NCBI RefSeq assembly: GCF_000498395.2
Contig: NZ_CP010979.1
Location: forward strand, 6,106,001 to 6,170,000
Direction: 5' to 3'
From: Pseudomonas putida S13.1.2
Lineage (GTDB): Bacteria > Pseudomonadota > Gammaproteobacteria > Pseudomonadales > Pseudomonadaceae
DNA length: 64,000 nt
Shown: positions 27,226-35,774 of the stretch, piece after piece
Numbering within the stretch: the stretch's first letter is position 1
How the letters are laid out: every line of letters begins with the position of its first letter
The notes under the pieces: model-generated
What the model was told of the DNA's origin: nothing
Seen by the model: only the letters and a program-made list of their open reading frames with translations
Database searches by the model: none
Position numbers and translations under genes: made by a program

Positions 27226-27289
27226 ATTGGCACTGGCAGTGATAATGCTTATCTTGTTCCCCATCCAGTCCGCCAGGAGCCGCCCTCAA

Positions 27290-28021
27290 GTGAGTACCAA
27301 CGCCATCCGCCCAGCCCGGGAACTGCTGCTCAAGGAATACCGCGGCGTGCTCTCGACCCATTCCAAATCGATGCCCGGCTACCCGTTCGGCTCGGTCGTG
27401 CCGTATTGTCTCGATGCCAACGGTAACCCGCTGATCCTCATCAGCCGCATCGCCCAGCACACCCACAACCTGCAGAAAGACCCCAAGTGCTCGCTGCTGG
27501 TGGGTGAGCGCGAGGCCGAGGATGTGCAGGCCGTCGGGCGCCTGACGGTGATGGCCGAGGCGCATAAACTGGTCGACGAGGCCGCTGTCGAGGCGGCTGC
27601 CGAGCGCTACTACCGCTATTTCCCGGACGCCGCCAACTACCACAAGGCCCACGACTTCGACTTCTGGGTGCTGCAGCCAGTGCGTCACCGCTACATTGGC
27701 GGCTTTGGCGCGATCCACTGGCTCGACCAGGTGACCTTGGCCAACCCGTTCGCCGGCAAGGCCGAGGCGAGCATGGTCGAGCATATGAACAGCGATCACG
27801 CCAACGCTATTGCTCACTACGTCGAACTGACCGACCTGCCACGGCATGCACCGGCCCAGATGGCTGGGGTAGACAGCGAAGGCATGCACCTTCGCATCGG
27901 TCAGGCCGTGCACTGGTTGCCTTTTCCGGCTACTTGCAACACGCCGACACAAGTCCGGGAAGCCTTGGTTTTGCTGGCTCGGGCCGACCAATGGCCGGTT
28001 GCGACGCAAGTCGAGGGTTGA
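27290..28021 (+). CDS. HugZ-like pyridoxamine 5'-phosphate oxidase-fold protein with DUF2470 domain
   Basis: The 243-residue protein has an N-terminal split-barrel (PNPOx-like) domain with LSTHSKSMPGYPFGSVVPYCLDANGNPLILIS and QKDPKCSLLVGE, and a C-terminal DUF2470 domain with EHMNSDHANAIAHYVE. Proteins of this build, such as HugZ of Helicobacter and HutZ of Vibrio, bind or degrade heme, while others have flavin-dependent or unknown roles. I choose the GTG start because CAGGAG lies about ten bases before it; an upstream in-frame ATG overlaps REP-derived sequence and would give a spurious hydrophobic tail. There is no heme-uptake gene nearby. Confidence 0.82.
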   Translation: MSTNAIRPARELLLKEYRGVLSTHSKSMPGYPFGSVVPYCLDANGNPLILISRIAQHTHNLQKDPKCSLLVGEREAEDVQAVGRLTVMAEAHKLVDEAAVEAAAERYYRYFPDAANYHKAHDFDFWVLQPVRHRYIGGFGAIHWLDQVTLANPFAGKAEASMVEHMNSDHANAIAHYVELTDLPRHAPAQMAGVDSEGMHLRIGQAVHWLPFPATCNTPTQVREALVLLARADQWPVATQVEG

Positions 28022-28086
28022 AATCCGGAGCGCTGGCATCCACTTGAGGTCTTATTGGAAGGTTATCTTCCGTCGAGGAACCCTTG

Positions 28087-28548
28087 ATGCGTGCTTTTCT
28101 ACTGCTGTTTCTGATTTTTCCTGTGCTGGAGCTTTTCGTCTTCGTTAAGGTCAGCGCGGCAATCGGCTTCTTCCCGGCGCTGCTGCTGATCATCGCTGGC
28201 TCCGCCCTGGGCGTGCTGGTGATGCGGGTGGCCGGGCTGGCCACCGCATTGCGTGCCCGTGAGAGCCTGCAGCGCGGTGAACTGCCCGCCGAGGATATGT
28301 TCCAGGGCATGATGCTGGCCGTTGGTGGCGGCCTGCTGCTGCTGCCAGGCTTCATCAGCGACGTGCTGGGCCTGCTGTGCCTGCTGCCGTTCACCCGTCG
28401 CCTGGCTGCGCGCAAGATGCGCGAGCGTGCCGAGGCCCAGGCCATGCGCCAGCGTGCGTTCCAGGACGACCCGTTCCAGGCGCAGCCGCGTGATGGTGGC
28501 CATCGCCCGAACGTGATCGAAGGCGAGTACGAGCGCCGCGACAAGTAG
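28087..28548 (+). CDS. fxsA: FxsA family membrane protein
   Basis: A 153-residue inner membrane protein beginning MRAFLLLFLIFPVLELFVFV, with further hydrophobic segments at about residues 22-50 and 75-95, then a basic arginine-rich tail (KMRERAEAQAMRQRAFQDDP). In E. coli FxsA relieves exclusion of phage T7 when overexpressed; its normal role is unclear. Its position directly before groES-groEL is conserved in many gammaproteobacteria. The adjacent TTG codon before the ATG is rejected as the start. Confidence 0.9.
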   Translation: MRAFLLLFLIFPVLELFVFVKVSAAIGFFPALLLIIAGSALGVLVMRVAGLATALRARESLQRGELPAEDMFQGMMLAVGGGLLLLPGFISDVLGLLCLLPFTRRLAARKMRERAEAQAMRQRAFQDDPFQAQPRDGGHRPNVIEGEYERRDK

Positions 28549-28553
28549 AACGC

Positions 28554-28585
28554 ACCGGGGCCGCAAAAGCGGCCCCGGTCTTTTT
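28554..28585 (+). terminator. Intrinsic terminator after fxsA
   Basis: ACCGGGGCCGC and GCGGCCCCGGT form a perfect 11-base stem around AAAA, followed by CTTTTT. It separates fxsA from the groES promoter region. Confidence 0.93.
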
Positions 28586-28615
28586 CGGCCTGATGAAAAA
28601 TTTTGTATACCTAGC

Positions 28616-28644
28616 CTTGTAATTGAATATGGCGGCCTCATGTA
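28616..28644 (+). promoter_or_regulatory. groES: Candidate sigma-32 heat-shock promoter of groES-groEL
   Basis: CTTGTAA (28616-28622), 13 bases, then CCTCATGTA (28636-28644) resembles the RpoH consensus CTTGAAA-N11-16-CCCCATNT. It lies about 150 bases before the groES start, after the fxsA terminator, in the only gap where a groE promoter can sit. Confidence 0.65.
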
Positions 28645-28792
28645 TGTGGTCACCGCAAGGTTTCTGGTGGCAACGCCAGACATTACACAAGTGGTTCGCC
28701 CATCGCGGGCCACTTCCCGGCAACGCCGGACAGCATCAACCCGCCGGTGTCGATACCGGCCGATGAAAACCACAATTTGGGAGAGATCGACA

Positions 28793-29086
28793 ATGAAGCT
28801 TCGTCCTCTGCATGACCGCGTAGTCATCCGTCGCAGCGAAGAAGAATCGAAAACCGCTGGCGGTATCGTCCTGCCGGGTTCGGCCGCTGAAAAACCAAAC
28901 CGCGGCGAAGTTGTTGCCGTCGGCACCGGTCGCATCCTGGACAACGGCGAAGTTCGCGCGCTGGCCGTGAAAGTGGGTGACAAAGTGGTATTCGGCCCTT
29001 ACTCGGGCAGCAACACCGTGAAAGTCGATGGCGAAGACCTGCTGGTCATGGCCGAGAACGAAATCCTCGCCGTTGTCGAAGGCTGA
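28793..29086 (+). CDS. groES: Co-chaperonin GroES
   Basis: GroES caps the GroEL cage as a heptamer. The 97-residue product starting MKLRPLHDRVVIRRSEEESK is full length, with the mobile loop KTAGGIVLPGSAAEKPNRGE that contacts GroEL, and ends NEILAVVEG. The ATG follows TTGGGAGAGATCGACA. A 51-codon in-frame extension is rejected. It is co-transcribed with groEL, 48 bases downstream. Confidence 0.98.
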   Translation: MKLRPLHDRVVIRRSEEESKTAGGIVLPGSAAEKPNRGEVVAVGTGRILDNGEVRALAVKVGDKVVFGPYSGSNTVKVDGEDLLVMAENEILAVVEG

Positions 29087-29134
29087 TTTCCCCGACTTCC
29101 CGTTACTCCAAAGAATTCCAAGGATTAAACGATC

Positions 29135-30778
<1,644 letters not shown>

Positions 30779-30800
30779 GCCAGCCTTACCCCTGCACCAT

Positions 30801-30836
30801 AAAAAAGCCCCGGTTCGCGAGAACCGGGGCTTTTTT
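30801..30836. terminator. Intrinsic terminator after groEL
   Basis: AAGCCCCGGTTC and GAACCGGGGCTT form a perfect 12-base stem around GCGA. A-rich and T-rich tracts flank the two sides, so it can work in both directions. It follows the groEL stop by about 22 bases. Confidence 0.95.
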
Positions 30837-30857
30837 GTGTGCGCTGTGAGGGCCAGT

Positions 30858-30978
30858 GGGGCTGCTGCGCAGCCCTTTCGCGACACAAGGCCGCTCCTAC
30901 AGGGGGGTGTAAGTTCCGGACTGTCCGCGATTCCTGTAGGAGCGGCCTTGTGTCGCGAAAGGGCCGCAAAGCGGCCCC
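30858..30978. repeat. REP pair g, between groEL and the PAP2 gene
   Basis: Inverted REP copies of variant CGCGACACAAGGCCGCTCCT with matched arms and outer GGGGCTGC/GCGGCCCC sequences. It lies between convergent genes, at the place where this genome appears to differ in order from P. putida KT2440. Confidence 0.9.
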
Positions 30979-30982
30979 TCGT

Positions 30983-31711
30983 TCAGACGACGCCGCGTTC
31001 AGCGACTGGCACCTCAGCCAGCCCTCGGCGATACAGAACCAGGTAATACGACCCCAACCCGATCAACCAGCAGAACACCGCTGTCCACACGTTGTGCGAC
31101 AAAAAGTGCGCCCCCTGCATCATCCGCCCCACACCCAGCACCGATCCGGCTACCAGCGCCAATGCGAAGGCCGCACGGGCCAACCGCGGCTTGCGATCAC
31201 GCAGCATGAAGAACAGGCCAAACAGGCAAAACCCGGTCGCTGCATGCCCACCCGGCCAGCACAGCCCTGGCTTGTCGGTGGCCGGCCGTGGCTCCAGCAA
31301 CTTGCTGTAGGTTTCCGTGCCGCCAAACTGGGTCAGGCTCCACGGGCATTGCACCTGGGTCACCTTTTTTAACGGCGTGACAAACGCCGTGGACAGGCCC
31401 AGTGCCAGCACCAGGCAGCCCAGCTCGCGGCGCCAGCCGAACAGGCGCTGCCAGAAAAAACTGGCGGCAAACGTCAGCAGCGACAACACGCCCAGCAAGA
31501 TCACCCCTTGCTTGACCCGGTCGTGCAGGATGTTTTCCAGCAGATAACTGTGGCGGCCAATGAACTGCCCGGCAGCGGGGTCGAAGAACAGGTTGGCCAC
31601 ATCCATGTCGACCGAAGTCAGCTCCAGCAGGATCAAGGCCAGCGCGGTCGCCAAGGGTATTCCCAGGTACAGCCAGTAGTTTATCGGGCGGGGACGGGTT
31701 CGTTGCTGCAT
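30983..31711 (-). CDS. PAP2 family membrane phosphatase
   Basis: A 242-residue polytopic membrane protein of the type-2 phosphatidic acid phosphatase family. The three-part active site is recognisable: LKKVTQVQCPW (motif 1 region), CWPGGHAATGF (motif 2, usually PSGH, with Gly replacing Ser) and GVGRMMQGAHFLSHNVWTAV (motif 3, Arg and His, with Asn where Asp is common). Relatives act on undecaprenyl pyrophosphate, phosphatidylglycerol phosphate or lipid A. It is divergent from colR and has a ColR-operator match 70 bases before its start, so a lipid A or LPS role under ColR is plausible but not shown. Confidence 0.88.
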   Translation of the reverse strand: MQQRTRPRPINYWLYLGIPLATALALILLELTSVDMDVANLFFDPAAGQFIGRHSYLLENILHDRVKQGVILLGVLSLLTFAASFFWQRLFGWRRELGCLVLALGLSTAFVTPLKKVTQVQCPWSLTQFGGTETYSKLLEPRPATDKPGLCWPGGHAATGFCLFGLFFMLRDRKPRLARAAFALALVAGSVLGVGRMMQGAHFLSHNVWTAVFCWLIGLGSYYLVLYRRGLAEVPVAERGVV

Positions 31712-31780
31712 GGCGGCTCCAGGACACGGAAAAGATCGGGCATTGTCAGCCGCCCGCTATCCTGTGTCCGTGAAGGATCA

Positions 31781-31796
31781 GTGAAAAAACCGTCAA
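31781..31796 (-). promoter_or_regulatory. ColR operator match between PAP2 and colR
   Basis: Read on the minus strand this is TTGACGGTTTTTTCAC, which fits all 16 positions of the ColR motif as I recall it, (T/C)(T/C)NA(C/G)NN(T/C)TTTTTCAC. It is 70 bases upstream of the PAP2 start and about 100 bases before colR. A second TTCAC-ending stretch lies just beyond (31801-31815) but aligns poorly. Confidence 0.65.
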
Positions 31797-31894
31797 GTGA
31801 GGTGAATTTTTCTGGGGGCTGGCACCCTGCCGGCGTAGGCCTTAAGCTGCGCCTGCCGCGCACCACAGCGAGAAGCGCCGCACAGGAGAAACCG

Positions 31895-32578
31895 ATGCGC
31901 ATCCTTTTGGTTGAAGACAACCGCGATATCCTGGCCAACCTGGCCGATTACCTGGGCATGAAGGGCTATACCGTTGACTGCGCCCAGGACGGCCTGTCCG
32001 GCCTGCACCTGGCGGCCACCGAGCACTACGACCTGATCGTGCTGGACATCATGCTGCCCGGCATCGATGGCTACACCCTGTGCAAGCGCCTGCGTGAAGA
32101 CGCCCGCCGCGACACGCCAGTCATCATGCTTACCGCCCGCGACCAGCTGGACGACCGCCTGCAAGGCTTCCGCTCCGGGGCCGACGACTACCTGCTCAAG
32201 CCGTTCGCCTTGTCGGAGCTGGCGGCACGCATCGAAGCGGTGCTGCGCCGTGCCCAGGGCGGTGGGCGCCGTACCCTGCAAGTAGCTGATCTGAGCTACG
32301 ACCTCGACACCCTCGAGGTTACCCGTCAGGGGCGCTTGCTCAAGCTCAACCCGGTCGGCCTCAAGCTGTTGGCTGTGCTGATGCAGAAAAGCCCGCACGT
32401 CCTGCGCCGCGAGGTGCTGGAGGAGGCTTTGTGGGGCGACGACTGCCCTGACAGCGACAGCCTGCGCAGCCATGTGCACCAACTGCGCCAGGTGATCGAC
32501 AAACCGTTTGAAAAACCGTTGCTGCATACCGTCCATGGCGTCGGCTATCGCCTCGCCGAGGGCCGCGATGGAGTTTAA
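31895..32578 (+). CDS. colR: Two-component response regulator ColR
   Basis: ColR is an OmpR-type regulator that, when phosphorylated by ColS, controls LPS-modifying and membrane genes under zinc, iron and other metal stress. The ATG after GGAGAAACCG gives 227 residues. The receiver domain shows the acidic pair ED at 7-8, the phospho-acceptor Asp51 in IVLDIMLPGIDG and the conserved Lys in YLLKPFALSEL. The winged-helix C-terminal domain has LKLNPVGLKLLAVLMQKSP and SLRSHVHQLRQVIDKPF. It overlaps colS by 11 bases. Confidence 0.96.
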   Translation: MRILLVEDNRDILANLADYLGMKGYTVDCAQDGLSGLHLAATEHYDLIVLDIMLPGIDGYTLCKRLREDARRDTPVIMLTARDQLDDRLQGFRSGADDYLLKPFALSELAARIEAVLRRAQGGGRRTLQVADLSYDLDTLEVTRQGRLLKLNPVGLKLLAVLMQKSPHVLRREVLEEALWGDDCPDSDSLRSHVHQLRQVIDKPFEKPLLHTVHGVGYRLAEGRDGV

Positions 32579-33878
32579 GCAAAGCCTTGCCCAGCGCATC
32601 ATCATCGCTTTTGCCTTGATGAGCGCGCTGGTCGCCGGAGCGTTCGCCTTCGGCATCGTTGCCACTGTGCACCTGGTCGAAGAGCGGCTGATTTCCTCGG
32701 TATTGGGCGGTGACCTGCAGCGCCTGCTGCGCATGGACAGCGTCGGTGACTGGAGCCACCGGCCACGCCCCGATCAGCTGTTCTACTTCAGCGGCGGGCG
32801 TGACGACTTCGAGCTGCCCAAAGACCTGCGCCACCTCGACCGTGGCTTCCATGAGGTGTTTCGCGACCAGCTGTCGTACCACGCCATGGTCGAGATCGTC
32901 GATGGCCGCCGTTATGTGCTGTTGCAGGACCAGAGCGACTTCGAAGAACGCGAGCGCGTGCTGTTCGCGGTGGTGGTGGTGGGCTTCGTCCTCAGCCTGG
33001 TGTTGGCCGTCATCCTCGGCTGGCTGGTGGCGCGTCGGGTGATGGCACCGGTGATTCGCCTGGCCCGCCAGGTGCGCCACCGCGACCAGCTGCTGGGCCT
33101 GGCGCCGCCGCTGGCACCGGACTATGCCGCAGACGAAGTCGGCCAGCTGGCAGTGGCCTTCGACGACACCCTGGGCCGCCTGCGCGACGCGCTGACCCGC
33201 GAACGGCTGTTCACCAGTGACGTCAGCCACGAGTTGCGTACGCCATTGATGGTGTTGGCAACGTCCTGCGAGCTGTTGATGGAGAACCCCAACCTCGACG
33301 CCCGCGCGCGTAGCCAGGTGGAGCGCGTGGCGCGGGCCACGGAAGAAATGCGCGAACTGGTCAAGACATTCCTGATGCTGGCGCGGGCACAGCGTGACGA
33401 GGGGGCGGTGGCTTCGCAGGCGACCCTTCGCGAAGTGGCCGACGAACTGATCGGCGTGTGGCGCGACACCATCGAGCAGAAAGGCCTTACCCTGTACTTC
33501 GATGGCCGCGTCAGCGCCAGCCCGGTGCTGTACAACGCCACTTTCCTGCAGTCGGTGATGGGCAACCTGCTGCGCAATGCTGCGCACTACACCGACAGCG
33601 GCTATATCCGCCTGAGCCTGGAAGCCAACGGCTTCAGTGTGGAGGACAGCGGTGTGGGCATCCCCGAAGAGCAGCGCGAGGCCATGTTCAAGCCGTTTGT
33701 ACGTGGCGATGAGCGGCGCGGCGAGGGCCTGGGGCTGGGGCTTTCGCTGGTGCAGCGAATCTGTGACGACCAGGGCTGGCGCGTTACCCTGACATCCACC
33801 TTGCCGCATGGTTGCCGCTTCCAGGTAGACCTGAGCAATACCACGGGCAAAGGCGACCTGGAAGCCATTGCCGAGTAA
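32568..33878 (+). CDS. colS: Metal-sensing histidine kinase ColS
   Basis: The ATG gives 436 residues. Membrane segments are about 11-33 and 130-153, enclosing a periplasmic domain of about 96 residues. All residues that I recall for iron and zinc sensing in P. putida ColS are at the same numbers: His35, Glu38, Glu96, His105 and the ExxE pair Glu126/Glu129. The phospho-acceptor is His221 in TSDVSHELRTPLMVL. The catalytic domain has NLLRNAAHY, VEDSGVGIPEEQ and GEGLGLGLSLVQ. The exact match in numbering strongly supports both the identity and the chosen start. It forms an operon with colR. Confidence 0.97.
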   Translation: MEFKQSLAQRIIIAFALMSALVAGAFAFGIVATVHLVEERLISSVLGGDLQRLLRMDSVGDWSHRPRPDQLFYFSGGRDDFELPKDLRHLDRGFHEVFRDQLSYHAMVEIVDGRRYVLLQDQSDFEERERVLFAVVVVGFVLSLVLAVILGWLVARRVMAPVIRLARQVRHRDQLLGLAPPLAPDYAADEVGQLAVAFDDTLGRLRDALTRERLFTSDVSHELRTPLMVLATSCELLMENPNLDARARSQVERVARATEEMRELVKTFLMLARAQRDEGAVASQATLREVADELIGVWRDTIEQKGLTLYFDGRVSASPVLYNATFLQSVMGNLLRNAAHYTDSGYIRLSLEANGFSVEDSGVGIPEEQREAMFKPFVRGDERRGEGLGLGLSLVQRICDDQGWRVTLTSTLPHGCRFQVDLSNTTGKGDLEAIAE

Positions 33879-33903
33879 TGGTTTGTAACAGGTCAAAGGG
33901 TGC

Positions 33904-33919
33904 GCAACATTTTTTTCAC
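33904..33919 (+). promoter_or_regulatory. ColR operator match upstream of warA
   Basis: GCAACATTTTTTTCAC fits 15 of 16 positions of the remembered ColR motif; only the first base differs. It lies 25 bases after the colS stop and 68 bases before the warA start, where a ColR-driven promoter for warA would be expected. Confidence 0.68.
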
Positions 33920-33986
33920 ATTGGCATGACCTGATTCCAACGCTTGCTTACCTAAGGTGAGCGGCACTGGAGTCAGGAGATGCCCA

Positions 33987-34667
33987 ATGCGTAGCCCCAT
34001 CAAGCTTGAATTTTCCGAGAAGTACGACAAAGACCATGCGCGTGAGTACTTTCTCAAGCACCAGGACGGCCTGGCGCGACGTCTTTCCCACAAGCGAGAT
34101 GAGCAACTGGCGCGTCGCGCCTTGGCATTGGCCGGTGAGCCTGGCCTGGTGTTGGACCTGCCGTGCGGGGCGGGCCGCTTCTGGCCGCTGTTGGCAGAAA
34201 AGCCCAACCGGGTAATCATCGGCGCCGACAACTCCGAAGCGATGATTGAGACAGCGTGCGCCGCGCAACCGCCAGAAGTGGTGGCGCGGGTACGTCCTTT
34301 GCAAACTTCTGCGTTTGCCATTGACCTGCCGGATAACGCGGTGGACAGCATTTTCTGCATGCGCCTGTTCCACCACATTGGCGAATCCGCCCATAGAAAG
34401 ACCATTCTTTCGGAATTTCAACGAGTTAGCCGTGATAGTGTGATCCTGTCACTCTGGGTGGATGGCAATTTCAAGGCCTGGCGCCGGAAAAAACTGGAAC
34501 AACGCCGCAGTGCCGAGGCCGAGCAGGACAATTACCAGAACCGTTTTGTGTTACCGGCCGAAACGGTCGAAGAAGAATTCAGGGCTGCCGGCTTCAGAAT
34601 CCAGGAACGCCTCGACTTCCTGCCGTTCTATGCCATGTGGCGGGTCTACGTATTGCGTAAGGGGTAG
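33987..34667 (+). CDS. warA: SAM-dependent methyltransferase WarA
   Basis: A 226-residue class I methyltransferase: LVLDLPCGAGRFWPLLAEKP is the SAM-binding motif I, NRVIIGADNSEAMIETA is motif II and DNAVDSIFCMRLFHHIG follows. The start follows AGGAG; an in-frame GTG 30 bases upstream is rejected. It is located immediately downstream of colRS and before warB, matching the P. putida locus PP0903-PP0905. Its targets are thought to be LPS-related, but the substrate is not established. Confidence 0.9.
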   Translation: MRSPIKLEFSEKYDKDHAREYFLKHQDGLARRLSHKRDEQLARRALALAGEPGLVLDLPCGAGRFWPLLAEKPNRVIIGADNSEAMIETACAAQPPEVVARVRPLQTSAFAIDLPDNAVDSIFCMRLFHHIGESAHRKTILSEFQRVSRDSVILSLWVDGNFKAWRRKKLEQRRSAEAEQDNYQNRFVLPAETVEEEFRAAGFRIQERLDFLPFYAMWRVYVLRKG

Positions 34668-34673
34668 TGTTTG

Positions 34674-35372
34674 ATGGCTGTAGCCCAGAAAGGCGAGTCG
34701 AGGTTCGATTTTTACTGGCGCCAGCAAGGCGAGTGGGTAGAGGAGCCTAACCAACGCCGTGGTGGCGAGAGTGGCGTGCAACGCCTCAACGATGCCAGCG
34801 GCAAACTGTTGTATGCCAAGCGCCAGGTCGGGCATATCTACCGCAGCGTGCTGCACCCTTTCGGCCGACCGACCGTATTGCGTGAACTCGATGCGTTGAA
34901 CAGCTTCGAGCAACTGGGCGTGCGCGTACCCCGCATCGTCTTCTGTGGTGCCGAACGCGATGCCGACCACCAGTGGCGTGCGCTGCTGGTAAGCGAAGCG
35001 CTTGACGGGTTTGTCGAACTGGACACCTGGCATGCCGAAGGTGCCCGCGAGCGTTACCCGCAGGTGGTGCATGAGCGCATGCTCAAGGACCTGGCGGATA
35101 ACCTGGCGCGCATGCACCTGGGGCACTGGCAGCACGGCTGCCTGTATGGCAAGCACGTATTCATCAAGGTGATTGGCGAGGGCGACCAGGCCCGCGTCGA
35201 AGTGGCGCTGCTGGACCTTGAGAAGTGCCGGCGGCGTATCAGCTGTCAGCGTGCGGCAGGTAACGACCTGCGCCAACTGCGCCGCCATTCGTCGCTCAAT
35301 GACGCGGAGTGGCAGTCGTTGCTCTACTTTTACCAGATGGCGTTTGGCAGCGCTGTCAAAGGGTTAGCGTAA
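34674..35372 (+). CDS. warB: LPS core kinase-like protein WarB (InaA/Kdo-WaaP family)
   Basis: The 232-residue cytoplasmic protein belongs to the lipopolysaccharide kinase family (InaA/RfaP). It shows YAKRQVGHIYRSVLHPFGRPTVLRELDALNSFEQLGVRVP, then LLVSEALDGFVELDTW, and the kinase-like catalytic region ADNLARMHLGHWQHGCLYGKHVFI with LLDLEKCRRR, in which the Asp of the DLEK replaces the DFG aspartate. It follows warA by six bases. The ATG is preferred to the adjacent TTG. Its role in LPS core phosphorylation is inferred from family and locus. Confidence 0.9.
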   Translation: MAVAQKGESRFDFYWRQQGEWVEEPNQRRGGESGVQRLNDASGKLLYAKRQVGHIYRSVLHPFGRPTVLRELDALNSFEQLGVRVPRIVFCGAERDADHQWRALLVSEALDGFVELDTWHAEGARERYPQVVHERMLKDLADNLARMHLGHWQHGCLYGKHVFIKVIGEGDQARVEVALLDLEKCRRRISCQRAAGNDLRQLRRHSSLNDAEWQSLLYFYQMAFGSAVKGLA

Positions 35373-35605
35373 TGAAACTAGAAATAGCTCGAGCTTTGTT
35401 CCTGATAGCTGGCCTGGCGGTGACCACCGTTGCGGTCGCTGCCTGGGAAGAGCCGAGGCCTACCGTGTTCAGCAAGGCGGAGATGGCCGACCAGTGCGCG
35501 TTGCCGCGGGAAGCGAAACCGCAGCAGCAGGCACACGTTGCGCCGGACCAGGACCTTTTGCTGTTCCTGTTTGGCCTGCGTCAGGGGTTGCGGCCTTTCG
35601 GTTGA
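35372..35605 (+). CDS. Small secreted protein co-transcribed with warA-warB
   Basis: This 77-residue protein begins MKLEIARALFLIAGLAVTTV and has a likely signal peptide cut after VAVAA, leaving a mature part of about 54 residues with one cysteine, a Gln-rich stretch and LLLFLFGLRQGLRPFG at the end. The start overlaps the warB stop (TAATGA), so the genes are translationally coupled, and a terminator follows 20 bases later. I do not recognise a domain. It corresponds in position to PP0905 of P. putida, reported as part of the ColR regulon. Confidence 0.8.
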   Translation: MKLEIARALFLIAGLAVTTVAVAAWEEPRPTVFSKAEMADQCALPREAKPQQQAHVAPDQDLLLFLFGLRQGLRPFG

Positions 35606-35625
35606 ACCCTGCGGTAGCTAGAAAT

Positions 35626-35663
35626 GCCAGAGGCCTCGCGGTTGCGGGGCCTCTGGCTTTTTT
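35626..35663 (+). terminator. Intrinsic terminator of the warA-warB operon
   Basis: GCCAGAGGCC and GGCCTCTGGC form a perfect ten-base stem with a 12-base loop, followed by TTTTTT. Confidence 0.92.
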
Positions 35664-35675
35664 GTGTCTGCCTCA

Positions 35676-35773
35676 CCGGCCTCTTCGCGGGCTTGCCCGC
35701 TCCCACAGGTACTGCACCCATGTCGGGCCTGGTGCCCTATCTGTGGGAGCGGGCAAGCCCGCGAAGAGGCCGG
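35676..35773. repeat. REP pair h, between the war operon and mexW
   Basis: Inverted REP copies of variant CGCGGGCTTGCCCGCTCCCA with matched arms, ending exactly at the mexW stop codon. It lies between convergent genes. Confidence 0.92.
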
Positions 35774-35774
35774 G

